Below, in pieces: positions 10,962 to 21,357 of a stretch of DNA of 64,000 nt. The DNA lies in contig CM067555.1 of NCBI GenBank assembly GCA_034509755.1, forward strand, positions 45,776,255 to 45,840,254. The letters are read 5' to 3'. The DNA is from Anisodus tanguticus (Eukaryota > Streptophyta > Magnoliopsida > Solanales > Solanaceae). Under the pieces are notes generated by a model, which made no database searches, was not told where the DNA came from, and saw only the letters and a list, made by a program, of their open reading frames with translations. Both the position numbers and the translations under genes were made by a program. Position 1 is the stretch's first letter. Every line of letters starts with the position of its first letter.

Positions 10962-13390
10962 TTACATAGTTATAAACACATGTTCTAATTTTTTCACAAT
11001 ATCTTGTGGTTCTTCTGTTGGAATTGGAATTTGTTGGTCAAATTGGTCGATGTCACTTCCAGTCCCCTCGGACAAGATTTCGTTGTAGTTTAAATCATCT
11101 TCTTTGTTGATCTCTGGTTGACCGCACCTTCTACGCTCTACTTGTATCAAATCTCTAAATAAAACTGCAATCTCCAAGATGTCTCCCGCTAATAGTGTTT
11201 GTGCACTCCTATTTGAAATCTTCTGGCAGAAAAAAATGCTTTCAGACGCTGTTGATGACGCTTGAGTGTTCAATACATCTCGGGCCATCTTTGCTAGTAT
11301 CGGAAATGTCTTCTCATTTTCCCTTCAGTATTTACGCAAGTCTTTACGTCCTTCTTCATTGAGAACTGCTTGGTACGGTACAACACCCTGCAAAACAAAA
11401 AACATCAAACTCGCTAACTTGATTAGCAGTGGTACCACTAAACATTCTATTTCTAAGGTTTTCAATACTAGCCACAGAAACAACATGTCTTTTAAGGTTG
11501 TATTTAAGAAGAACAAGAAGAAGATGGTATAGAAGCCGGTTGGTTGCTAACACTTTCTTGTTGGTAATGCATATATACTTTTTTGCATTCATCATGTATG
11601 CTAGACAAAACTTCTTCTTTAGTTGGTTCTTTAGGTGGTTGTTCATTTGAGTTTTTGTAGTTAGAGGTGGAAGTACTGCTATACAATCATAAATAGTTTG
11701 AATAAGTGTTTTACAACTGTCTATTTTAATAGTCGGATTTAATACAACACCAATAATATAAATAGTGAGAATAGGATTTTTTTAATAGGTGCCTTATACG
11801 ATGGTTTTTCCATATATTCACTAAGTAACAAAAATATTAGAGTTATATAAAATAACATAGTTGAAATAGTAGGATAATATATACCAGAAAATTCTTTAGT
11901 TACTTGAAAAAATTTCTCTAAAAATCCAATAAGTTCTGAAATTTTTTCCCAATCATCATCTATAAGCATATCAGTTGGATTTCGATTATGGACGTTAAAA
12001 AAAAGTTATAGGTCTTCTATAATCGTAAGCAACAAGTAGTTGTTCATATAGAAAATTCCACCTAGTCGCTACTTCTTCAGGAATTTTTCTTAGAGGTAAT
12101 CCACAATCGTGACAAGTTTTTTATATTCTTTTTTTCTTTGTATTCTATTACTTCTAAAAATAAAGTTTATAGCAAATTGTACTTTATTAAGAATGTCTTT
12201 AAAAAGTGACAGACCGTCCTTTACAACTAAGTTATAAATATGACACACACATTTTATATGAAAATGATTAGGAAAAGATGGAGTTAATAGATCTTTTAAA
12301 AGTCTCACAACATAATTATTAGAAGAAGTATTATCTAACGTAACAATCATTATTTTGTCAGTTATACCATAATAATGGCAAACTTGATGAATATTTTATG
12401 TAATAAAATTTTTAATGTGCCTATCAACAATATATCTATATGCTAAAATACATTTTTGCATAGACCAATTATGATCTATCCAATGACATGTTACAGTTAA
12501 ATAACCATTGCCGTTAGTACTACGGCCTATATCAGAAGTGATAGATACTTTGCCAGGAAAATAATATAATGCATTACGTAAATATTGTTGATATTCATTT
12601 GAAAATTTAAAAACATCTCTCCTACAGTTGATCTAGGAAATTCGTTAAAAGCAAGATTATACATTTCTCTAATGTAATGAATAAAACCAGGAGAGGAAGG
12701 AAATGAAAAAGGCAAACCCTCCACCGCAACTAATTTTGCTATTGCTTCCCTATCTTTGTGTTTATCGTATTTAGGACCTACAACCCCCCGTCGTCGGGTT
12801 AACTTGACCCTATACTTGATCCGGGACACTATGTGAACCTTGTCCCGACGGAGAGCGCATTGGCGCACCTGACTTTGTAGCTTCGTATTCATCCCACCTA
12901 GTTTGTGAAAGCCTTGTACATGTCTCAATAAACCTTCCGTCCCACCCTGACCTTTTCCCATTTTAAATTTATAAACATTTTTACAAATTTTACATCTAAC
13001 TACTTGATTCTCTTGGTCCCTATCAAAACAATCCCATGTAGCTGATTTTAATTTTCGTTGTGTGGGGCCTCGTCTCATACTAGAGGGAATAAGAGGCGTT
13101 CCAATTTTAGTTTGAGGCTGATACTCAGTCTGAGGTTGATGTTGTTGAGGTGCACTAGTGAGTGTGTCATCTAGATTATCTTCTAAATTAAAGTCTGGTT
13201 CAGTGTCAGAATATATCTCATCATCTAATGGTATATCATTAAAAAAACCAGTTTCATCTATATGAGTGTAATCAATCAAATCATCGTGTCTAGGAATAAG
13301 ATGACTAGAAGAAGTACCCATGCCTTTGTTACCCGTACTAGAAGAAGCACCCTTATCCTTACCCATAATCGTACGTTTTAATCCTTCCAT
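10962..13390 (-). pseudogene. hAT transposase with BED zinc finger (RICESLEEPER-like)
   Basis: The N-terminal part (13390 down to about 12640) has an acidic Ser-rich leader and a BED finger: WDCFDRD, CKICKNVY, GLLRHVQGFH. The transposase core continues in other frames: TCHWIDHNWSMQKCI (about 12490-12455), VTLDNTSSNN, HIKCVCHIYNLVVKDGL (12090-12350), then a ...WEKISELIGFLEKFFQVT... block with SGIYYPT (11739-11969). The C-terminal dimerisation region is at 10962-11288 (ARDVLNTQASSTASES, LEIAVLFRDLI). Order and motifs match plant hAT transposases of about 650-700 residues. At least three frame breaks and a run of stops make this copy inactive. It would have bound the ends of its own family and cut and pasted it. 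Confidence 0.88.
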
Positions 13391-13771
13391 TTTAATTATG
13401 TAAATAAATAATTAAAGATAATAAAATTAAGTGCGATAATTAAAATAAAGTAACAATAATAATTTAAAGAAGAAACGAAGGTACCAAACGCCGACGTAAC
13501 GTCGACATGTAATCAAGGTTGAAAATTAAAACTTTGCTCGATCCTCAAGCTAGTTGCCAATTTCAGTCTCAATTTTTGAACTTTGATACAATTATACAAA
13601 TAAGCAAATAAAATAAAATATTTAGGCAATGTAATTGTAGACTTGTAGAGAGATAGATAGAGATTGTAGGAATATTTGTGAGATAAAATGAAGAGAAAAT
13701 GAGGTATTTATAATTGGAAAATTAGGTTAAAGTGTAAATATACTAATTTAGTGGTTAAAAATAAATATTAA

Positions 13772-13789
13772 GGGGGGGGGGGGGGGGGG
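13772..13789 (+). repeat. G18 homopolymer
   Basis: Eighteen consecutive G bases lie inside the hAT element, between the transposase and its right terminal zone. Confidence 0.95.
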
Positions 13790-14134
13790 AATGGTCGTTT
13801 GGACCGTTGCACAACAGTCAAAATCAAAATTTGATCGTTGTTGCAACAATTAGTTTTGCAAAAAAGGAGGGGGGACCGAGATTGCGGCGGGATCGGAGCG
13901 GGACTAAGCAGGATGGGCTCAGGCGGGACGAGCCCAGGTCCTGTCCCGGTTTCGAGTCCCGACATTGTCATTTTTTAAGGGGATCGGGATCTGGCCGATC
14001 CGGCCCACTGGACAACCTTAGTATAATACGAGTTCATGTGTGACCCCGTCACTATTTGTATTTCGTAATTACGTTGTAGGACTAATTTTACTAAAATACA
14101 ATAAATAGAATTTACCGGTTGCAGGTGCCATACA

Positions 14135-14208
14135 GCTTTCATAGCTCAGTTGGTTAGAGCACCCGTTTAGTAAGCGGGAGGTCTTGAGTTCAACTCTCAA
14201 TGAAAGCA
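14135..14208 (+). tRNA. tRNA-Thr (anticodon AGT)
   Basis: The 74-nt sequence folds as a complete cloverleaf. The 7-bp acceptor stem GCTTTCA/TGAAAGC is fully paired, with discriminator A. The D arm GCTC...GAGC, the anticodon stem CCCGT/GCGGG (one T-G pair), loop TTAGTAA with anticodon AGT, and T stem TTGAG/CTCAA with loop TTCAACT are all present. The A box (TAGCTCAGTTGG) is canonical; the B box has GTTCAACTC where GTTCGACTC is usual. T-rich runs from 14214 can terminate RNA polymerase III. It is probably functional and decodes ACU/ACC threonine codons. Confidence 0.93.
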
Positions 14209-14419
14209 ATTTGATTTTGTTTTGTTTTCAGAACAAATGGAAAAAACAAAAGAGAGAACACCTCTGAGATGAGATTAGGGTAACCCAAGGACCAACCAGG
14301 CCCAAGTTGTTCTTCTTTTGGGCCTTACCAGATACAAATTTGACACGTCATATGATCCTTCCACAAGCCCACTTCTTTCCAAATTCTTTACGTAAACAAA
14401 TGTCCCGTTTTTAGGTGGG

Positions 14420-14790
14420 CAATTCGCAGTAATTTTTATCCATCAAATTGTAAATCTCTAATTTTTACCCTTCGTCTAAAAAACTCTAGATTCTAGGTTC
14501 GAACCCCAGTCCAGTAAAAAATTTATAAAAAATCGCAAGACATAGTTTGTCACTTTGCGTGCAAACTCTACCTTAAGGCATGAAGGTAAACTATACCTTA
14601 AGACAGTTTTTCTTATGCCTGAAGGCAAACTCTGGTTTGCGTTTTTTTTTTTTTTTAAAGTTTGACTGAGCGGCGTTCGAATCGAGACCTCAGGGTATTT
14701 TCACCCACTTTATTAAGAGGAGGAAAAAATAATTAAAGACTAACAATTTAAGGGGAAAAATTAAAGGCCAATGCCTTAGAAGGAAAATCC
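14420..14790. repeat. dispersed repeat with CCTTAAGGC palindromes
   Basis: Contains several short inverted words (CCTTAAGGCATGAAGG, CTTAAGACAG, ATGCCTGAAGGCAAAC) followed by a T run and a GACTGAGCGGCGTTCGAA segment. I recognise the GCCTGAAGGCAAA style as a common non-autonomous repeat of Solanaceae genomes, but I cannot name the family or define its ends. Confidence 0.45.
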
Positions 14791-14974
14791 GCGCAAAAAT
14801 ATCTTTTTAGATCATCGTGTTAACTAGCTTTGCTCATTTGGTTAGGATTTGGTGTGACAATGTTAGCGTGCTTGGTCCGAACATATTTGGCCATGACATA
14901 GACTCTTATTGAACCAATCTAAATCACTTATAATCTTTCTCAATTTTATATATAGCTTCGTTCTGATGTTTCTA

Positions 14975-15062
14975 CCTACCAAGATAGAGGTGAAGTCTGC
15001 GTACACTCTATACTCTCCAAACTCACGTTGTGTAATTTCACTAGATATGTTATTGATGTTGT
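14975..15062 (+). mobile_element. 5'-truncated SINE/RTE 3' tail with TSD
   Basis: The sequence AAGTCTGCGTACACTCTA...TTTCACTAGATATGTT, ending in degenerate TTG repeats, is the 3' tail shared by TS/SolS SINEs and RTE LINEs. Near-identical 13-bp flanks (TCTGATGTTTCTA at 14962-14974, TCAGATGTTTCTA at 15063-15075; 12 of 13) look like a target duplication. Confidence 0.7.
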
Positions 15063-15075
15063 TCAGATGTTTCTA

Positions 15076-16884
15076 ATGAATTTTAACCACACACGTTAAA
15101 ACCCTAGATAAACGTATCTTTAGATGTAAAAATAGTCAATCTTGGACAGAAAATGTACCGGAAATGACGGTGTCCAGCGACCCTACATAGGACTATCTTG
15201 AGAATTTTATAGATTATTGAGGGGTTGTTGGAGAGTAGAACTCAATACTAATTGTTGGCTAAGTGGTTGTCAATTACTCTTTAAATTAAAATAGTATATA
15301 AAGTGTCAATTTCCCCTTACTGAATGACTAGTATCAAGAACATGTTTAGTTTCTAATAATTTCTTTAGTTCATTAAAGTGCCCATTATGGGTTGGATCAC
15401 CAATTTATGTTGTCCTCATATGAGGAATAGTCACTACCACAAAGGACACCACTATATGTTGCCAAATAAGAACATGTTTACCAAACGTACTAACTTACGG
15501 CTTATTATCAGCTTCGATATTTTTATATAAATACATAATTATTTATTTATAAAATCAATATCAACACATAATTTTTTTTGTCAGTATTTAATATTTATCA
15601 ACTACTTTTAATCAGCGAACTCAGACATAATTTTCGTATGATTTGATGGTGTAAATACCGGTTAGCGGTAAGTATTTACTACATAATAACTATGACTACA
15701 ATTATGAATTATTTACCGCCTTATGATCTACGTATCGAGTAAGAGAATTATTAATAAAATAATTGGGTGAAATCTATACATATTCCAAAATTGGAGCATC
15801 AAAGCAAAGTTTGAGAAAAGGGAAGGGGCAATGTTAATTAACAATTAGAATCTTAAGTGCTGATACTTTCTTGGATTAATTAAAGTATCTAAAACCGGTG
15901 AATAATTAATCACAGATCCGATTCTGTTGTTAAATATATAAAAAGTAGATTAAAGTAAGTTATTAGGAGTAATGCAGAATGACTGGGATTGGTTTTCTAA
16001 GAATAATTTATAAATATATAATATATTATCCATTTTTTTAATACCATGAAGGACGGATATATAAATATCTAATCCAAAATAAGATGCCCCCTTTTTCAAA
16101 TATTTATTGTAGTGTTCTACAAGACTACAATCCACTTGAAGAATTTACTTTATTTATATTTTATAGGAGGATTATTATTATTTAATTAATCCATATTTTC
16201 GTGTCATCTAAAGTGAGTTTACTGTAGTTATTACGGAGATACACGAACAAACTAATATACTAATCGTGATGAGACATACTTGTTTAATTAGATACTTAAT
16301 TAAGATTAGAGGGCAATACCAGTACGAGAGAAACTTCTAAATTAAGTTATTGAGCCAAAAGATGGTTGAAATAGAGTCTACTAGTCATTTGTTGATCGTA
16401 TCTTTAAAAGATAGTAATTATTAATTTTTAAATTTACAAGTAAAATGTCATGACAATATTCTAAAATTTTCATATGTAAAATAGTAGCTATTATTCAATT
16501 ACATGAATTAAAATGTTATTGTTTGTGAATTTACTGGTCCAAGTTGAGCAAACTTTACAAATTAACTCAAGTTTCAATACTAGAATTTTGAAAGATTTTA
16601 AGAAAACGTTGTTAATAACTTTTTACACTCTTAGATCACCTAAAGGATAATCACAAATATTTAAAAAATTGAAACTAGAAAATAAGTCATGTTATCTACT
16701 AATTATAATTTGTTATAACATGTTAAAATACGTTCTTAGCATAAATTATCTTTACACTATTATAGTATATAGAGATTAAATTCATTTTGAAATAATTGGA
16801 GGTATTATTAGCATCCTTTTTAAAAGGAGGACGTCTGAATAAAATTAAATGATTTTATTTTATCTTTCTAATAATACAAACATG
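15076..16884. other. intergenic, no feature recognised
   Basis: AT-rich sequence without a convincing reading frame, RNA gene or repeat end on either strand. Confidence 0.6.
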
Positions 16885-16898
16885 GCTCTTCAGTGTTG

Positions 16899-17703
16899 GT
16901 CAATCAAGATTTCGCACATCCAAAGATGAAAGTTGCGGAGATGAGGATGCTGAGATGGATGTGCGGACATAAAAGGAGGGATAAGATTAGAAATGATGAT
17001 ATCCGGGACAAAGTAGGAGTGGCCTCGGTGGAGGATAAGATGCGGAAAGCGAGGTTGAGATGGTTTGGACATGTGTAGAGGAGAGACACAAATGTCCCAG
17101 TGCGGAGGTGTGAGAGACTGGCTATGGACGAGTTTATGAGGAGTAGAGGTAGGCCGAAGAAGTATTGGGGAGAGGTGATTAGACGAGATATGGTGCATGT
17201 GCAACTTACTAAGGACATGACCTTAGATAGGAGGTTGTGGAGGACACGAATTAGGGTAAAAGAGTAGTAGGTAGTCGAGTGTAGTCCTACTTACGCTTGC
17301 AAAGTGGTAGTTGTAGTGTTAGTATTATAGGCCCGCTTAGCCTATCATACTAATAGGCACAGTACTGCTCTATAGTCCCATGTAGCTTGATTTCTGCTGC
17401 TATGTGTCCTACTTTGTTTAGCTTATTTATCTGCGCTAGTTACTGCTTACTTTTCGAAATGAGCTATCATGACCTATTCGCTTTTGATACCAACATTTAC
17501 ATACTGCTTTAAATATTTTCTGACCGGGTCTGACCGTCTCTCTTGCTTTGTTTTGTTCTTGCTTTGCTTGTGATTATGCTCTGTCTTGAGTCGAGGGTCT
17601 CTTGAAAACAACCGCTCTACCTATCAAGGTAGAGATAAGGTCCGTGTACACTCTACCCTTTCCAGATGCCACGTTGTGGAATTTCACTAGGTATGTTGTT
17701 GTT
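16899..17703 (+). mobile_element. 5'-truncated RTE-type LINE with 14-bp TSD
   Basis: A perfect 14-bp duplication, GCTCTTCAGTGTTG, sits at 16885-16898 and 17704-17717. Between them are the last part of an RTE ORF2, a 3' UTR and the tail AAGGTCCGTGTACACTCTACC...TTTCACTAGGTATGTTGTTGTT. The tail matches those at 14975, 42716, 51186, 59570, 60490 and 62268. This is a clean example of target-primed reverse transcription with 5' truncation. Confidence 0.92.
16926..17267 (+). pseudogene. C-terminus of RTE LINE ORF2
   Basis: One frame reads [34 protein letters not shown], a TAG at 17076-17078, then [45 protein letters not shown] and a terminal TAG. This is the conserved tail of plant RTE reverse transcriptases. 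The single internal stop replaces the Lys usually following GHV. The endonuclease and reverse transcriptase domains were never copied in. Confidence 0.88.
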
Positions 17704-17935
17704 GCTCTTCAGTGTTGCAAAGAGGAAAAAAAAAAGACACTGACACAATTAGTCTTTGTTTGCCACTTAACCTTCCAACAACTATTTTTATGTTGCAATG
17801 ACATAATAAAAATTGTTTACCGATAAGAATTGGAGTGATAAGCACTCTATTATATTTAACTAAGATTTTGGTTTGTGTTCTACTAGGTAGATAATCGCCT
17901 TTATTAGGGATCATTCACTACAAGAGAACATGCGT

Positions 17936-18395
17936 TTAGCTAGAGGCGCAGTTCCTAGCTAAAGTAGCAAAATCCCTAACTAACGTCAATTTAGCTAGGA
18001 AAATGACCCCAGTAAATGTCCGTAGCTAATACGCTCTTAGCTAAATTTTAGCTAGAGAATTTTTTTATCCCTAGCTAATTTTGCTAGGATATATCTGCTA
18101 GGCACTATCCCTAACAAATATTTTGCTACGACTGCTTCTAGCTAAATTCCAAGCAAAGTTAGTTTGGTCAATGTTGACTTTATTGAAACTTAGCTAGGAA
18201 TGCTCCTAGCTAAACTTACAAATATTCTAGCCTTTTTCCACGTTTTGCTTGGAATATTTTTCTAGCTAAGCTAAAATAGCTAGGAATATTTTGTCAAGGT
18301 TATTCAATAGTTAATTTGATAAATATCCTAGCCTATATTTTTGTTTGGCTTGGGAAATTTTCCTGCTAAATCTAGCTAGGTATAATTCCTAGCTT
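17936..18395. repeat. left subterminal repeats of CACTA element
   Basis: About twenty variants of TTAGCTAGG, CCTAGCTAA and CCCTAACTAA occur in both orientations over 460 bp. In En/Spm the equivalent subterminal words bind the TNPA protein; here I infer the same role. Confidence 0.85.
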
Positions 18396-18857
18396 GCATA
18401 TGATGAAATACAACTATAATTTGATAAATGATGAAATAAATAATTGAATCCATTCAAGTTTACCAAATTATCTTACATAATCATTTCAAAGAGTACCATT
18501 AATCCTTGAATAATGAAGGTACATCTAATGAAAAAGATAAAATGTCTTAAATCTAAAATTCAATGTATAACACAAACTCAAAATTCTTTTAAGGTATGCT
18601 TGTGGAAGAACTAGAAGTAGCAGTGGCTGAGGATAGAGATCAAGCACCAAACCAAATAATCTAATGTATGCTCCTCCAAGTGTTTCTATCCAAGTTTTCA
18701 ATGGTTATAGTTTTCAGCAAATTCACAAGATTGTCTTCACGAACATTTTTCTTCTTCCTCATTTTCATTTATTTCTCCATCATCCACCTTCTCCGTAATA
18801 ATCAGCTATAAATATATTTTGAAAAAGAGAAAGAGAAACAATAGAGATGAATCAGCA

Positions 18858-18978
18858 CATGGATGCATGATGGTTATATATTTCTTCTTCCTCATATACC
18901 TCTTTTAAGCTATTTTCTTTTTGTTTTAGCGAGACAATAAGTGTGTTGCTAACATGGATGCATGATGGTTATATATTC
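18858..18978 (+). repeat. 26-bp direct repeat, 95 bp apart
   Basis: ACATGGATGCATGATGG followed by TTATATATT occurs near 18858 and again near 18953. It may be a small tandem duplication inside the CACTA element. No function is assigned. Confidence 0.6.
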
Positions 18979-19069
18979 CTAGAGTTTTACCAGCTTATTT
19001 GACATCAATTTTATGCAAAGTTAGAGATATTATGTGTGAATATTGCTAATTCGTGTTGTTTTATATATA

Positions 19070-20452
19070 GGTGAAGAAGAGCCTAAATTGAGAACGAAAT
19101 TGATGAAACTAAGGAGAAATGAGCAAGAAAATGACCAAGAAGGAGTGCGCAATAGCGCACCTGGACGTAAGATAGCGCACAAGAACGCGCAAGAGGCAGT
19201 GCCACTGTATGGGCTGCGCGATCTGTGCGCGATCGCGCATCGTGATTTCAGAACTGTTTTAATCGAGTTTATTTTGGGTATTCTACGAAAAAACCCCAGT
19301 TGCTATATAAGGTTTTAGCTTATCCCAATTAGGTTATCTTGGTTTTGGAGCGACAAAGCAAGGGGAAGGAGCGTAGGAGACTATTCAACGCCCGAATTTG
19401 TGATTTTCCATCACGATTCGATTCAATACGGAAGTTTGGATCGATCGTCGGTTGTAATGTTTTCTAGTTCTTATTCTTCAATGTTCTTTTCTTCTATTAT
19501 GGAATAGTTTTCTTATAGGGTTTTGACAAGACATGAGGTATTGATTGATGTTTTTAGATTCGATTCTTGTTTTATTGCCTGAATTTGTTAATGGAGTTTT
19601 GAATTGAATTGCAGAGTTATTTACTAATTTATTTAATCCAAAGAGAAATAGTTTGGTGAATGTCTTTTGCATTATCTTGTTTGGTTTTAATCGGTGATTC
19701 TTCTAAGTAATCGAAAGAACTTCTTGAATTATTGGTTGAACTAAGAGAGGAAAATATTTGAGAGAAGTTTTCCTTTAGACTAAACCCTTAATGTTTTCTT
19801 GCATATGTTTACATGGCTTTCACTAGTCTTGAACTCATGGATAGATGTTTATCTTGATTGTTGAGATATTCTTGAATACTTTAATCGCAAGAAGAAGTGT
19901 TTTGTGAATTATCTTAATATAAATCTGATTTAGCTCTTGATTGAATGATTTTGTTGAGTAGTCGGAAGAGACTCTTCAATAATTTATCTAGGGTTATAAG
20001 GTGACGATATCGTGAGACGTCGTCTGAAGATCTATTTCTATCCATAATTTTTTAACATTCTCGGGGCTTGCATTAATTTAATTTGTGGAATCTGAATAAA
20101 TAATCGGAAGAGATTTATTAGATTCTTGAATAAAACTAATTACTTATTGAATTCGAAAGACTCAATAAAATTTAGAAGAGAATGATAAAACGAATCGAAG
20201 CTAAATGCTAAAATCTTGCATATGTCTTGTCTACTACCCTTACTTCTCATATTAATAGTACTTTTGCTTTCGTTGTCAATTATTTTTAATTACGTTTGTA
20301 GTCGATAATCTTAGTTTATAACCACAACAACTTCAAGTTTTGATCACCTGAATAATACTAAATAAGTTTTTGTTTGAGTAATTGTTTGTACCAATCCATG
20401 TGGAGACGATCTTAAACTATACTATCTTTGACAAGCGAAGCGCTTAAATTAT
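19070..20452 (+). other. probable LTR or UTR fragment of an unidentified LTR retrotransposon
   Basis: No coding domain is visible. A GC-rich patch of repeated GCGCA/GCGCGATCGCGC words (19145-19245), then TGCTATATAAGG (a TATA-like site at about 19302), and an end reading GTGGAGACGATCTTAAACT and CAAGCGAAGCGCTTAA resemble LTR-type sequence of Solanaceae gypsy elements. Boundaries, orientation and family are uncertain. Confidence 0.4.
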
Positions 20453-21040
20453 GTTGGGATACAATTGTTGTAGGGAACGGGAAGTAAGTAACTATTACAA
20501 TGGTAGAAAGGATAAACAAACAATTATAATAAAAACTGGAAATCAAAACCTTACAAATTGCTTATGTGATTTGCTAAGTCGAGTGATGACACTCTGTCTT
20601 TAAGACAAGATTGCCCCGTATATCTCCTTTTACGGTGTTGAGCAATAGTCTCCCAAGATACAACAACAACTTTAACAAGTGAGCAAAGGAAACTCAAGTG
20701 TTACTCTTGAAGAACTTTGAGTATAGTAACTTTGCTAGAGAGGAAGACTATGAATTAAGAAAATCTGGAGTATTTTCTAAGTGTTGATTTTAGTTCAATT
20801 GAGTCAAATGCCTCAATTTATAGTGTAAATAGAAGACCCCTCAACTATCCAACTAATGACCTTCAATAGTCATGTAATTGCACTTGATTGAGGGGTTACA
20901 TTCAGCCAAATAATGGCTGAATTCATGTGCCAAGTAATAGAGAATCAATGCTCCAAAACCAGCCCAAATGTCAGATTTTTCCAACTTTCCGTTGAAGCTT
21001 TCTGCCTCCGAAGCGCCGAGGCTCCAGTAGCTGACCAGCG
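20453..21040 (-). repeat. diverged LTR fragment related to the 42.8-49.3 kb element
   Basis: Read on the minus strand, TCTTGGGAGAC, ACGGGGCAAT.TTGTCTTAA and GACAGAGTG...CACTCGACT appear in the same order as at 43800-43880, and TTTGGCTGAAT also recurs as at 43485. It is therefore an old LTR of the same broad family in opposite orientation, cut at 21040 by the copia element. Confidence 0.65.
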
Positions 21041-21195
21041 ATTTTAGGAGTAGAATAGGAATAGGATTCTCCTAGGAGTATAATAGAATAAGGTTTTAGG
21101 AGTAGAATAGGAATAGGACTCTCCTATTATGAAAATATGTAACTTGTATATAGCCTTTCAATTAATGAAAATAATCAAGAGGATTATTTCTTTCA
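21041..21195 (+). repeat. truncated left LTR of copia C
   Basis: Matches the 3' half of the right LTR (GAATAAGGTTTTAGGAGTAG, AATATGTAACTTGTATA, GGATTATTTCTTTCA) but lacks the TGTTAAAC start. Its first 45 bp partly duplicate the following block (TTTTAGGAGTAGAATAGGAA twice). The primer site TGGTATCAAGAGAC follows at 21196. Confidence 0.8.
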
Positions 21196-21357
21196 TGGTA
21201 TCAAGAGACTAGGTCTTGCTTACGCCTTTGCTCTCGGGTTTTGTGCCCTTCCTCGGCCACAACCGTCTCCGATTTCCATCCCCATTCACCGGAATTCGTG
21301 ATATTATTTACCTCCACTCTTCCCAAATTTCCCCTCATCTCCCTTTGTTCTTTCATT

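Larger units (their letters stand above)
10620..14019 (-). mobile_element. hAT transposon, decayed, left end lost
   Basis: GC-rich terminal zones full of CGGGAC/GTCCCG words (10635-10740 and 13865-14015) bracket a minus-strand BED-type transposase pseudogene. The right terminus reads, inward on the minus strand, TAAGGTTGTCCAGTGGGCCG, a hAT-like inverted-repeat end. I cannot find its partner at the left, where the mosaic copia LTR abuts at 10619, so that end was probably lost in a rearrangement and no 8-bp target duplication can be shown. Confidence 0.7.

Noticed and set aside
13807..14043. Plus-strand frame in the GC-rich hAT end
   Set aside because: Low-complexity terminal zone of the transposon, no protein signature.
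14480..14520. GGTTCGAACCCC as a second tRNA gene
   Set aside because: Only a B-box-like word; no cloverleaf can be drawn around it.
17936..18395. Repeated TAGCTAGG words as a CRISPR-like or regulatory array
   Set aside because: Position beside matching CACTA inverted ends explains them as subterminal transposase sites; repeats are short, irregular and in both orientations.
19043..19318. 91-codon frame MLIRVVLYIGEEEPK...
   Set aside because: Spans the GCGC-word patch of an LTR-like leader; no domain and probably chance.
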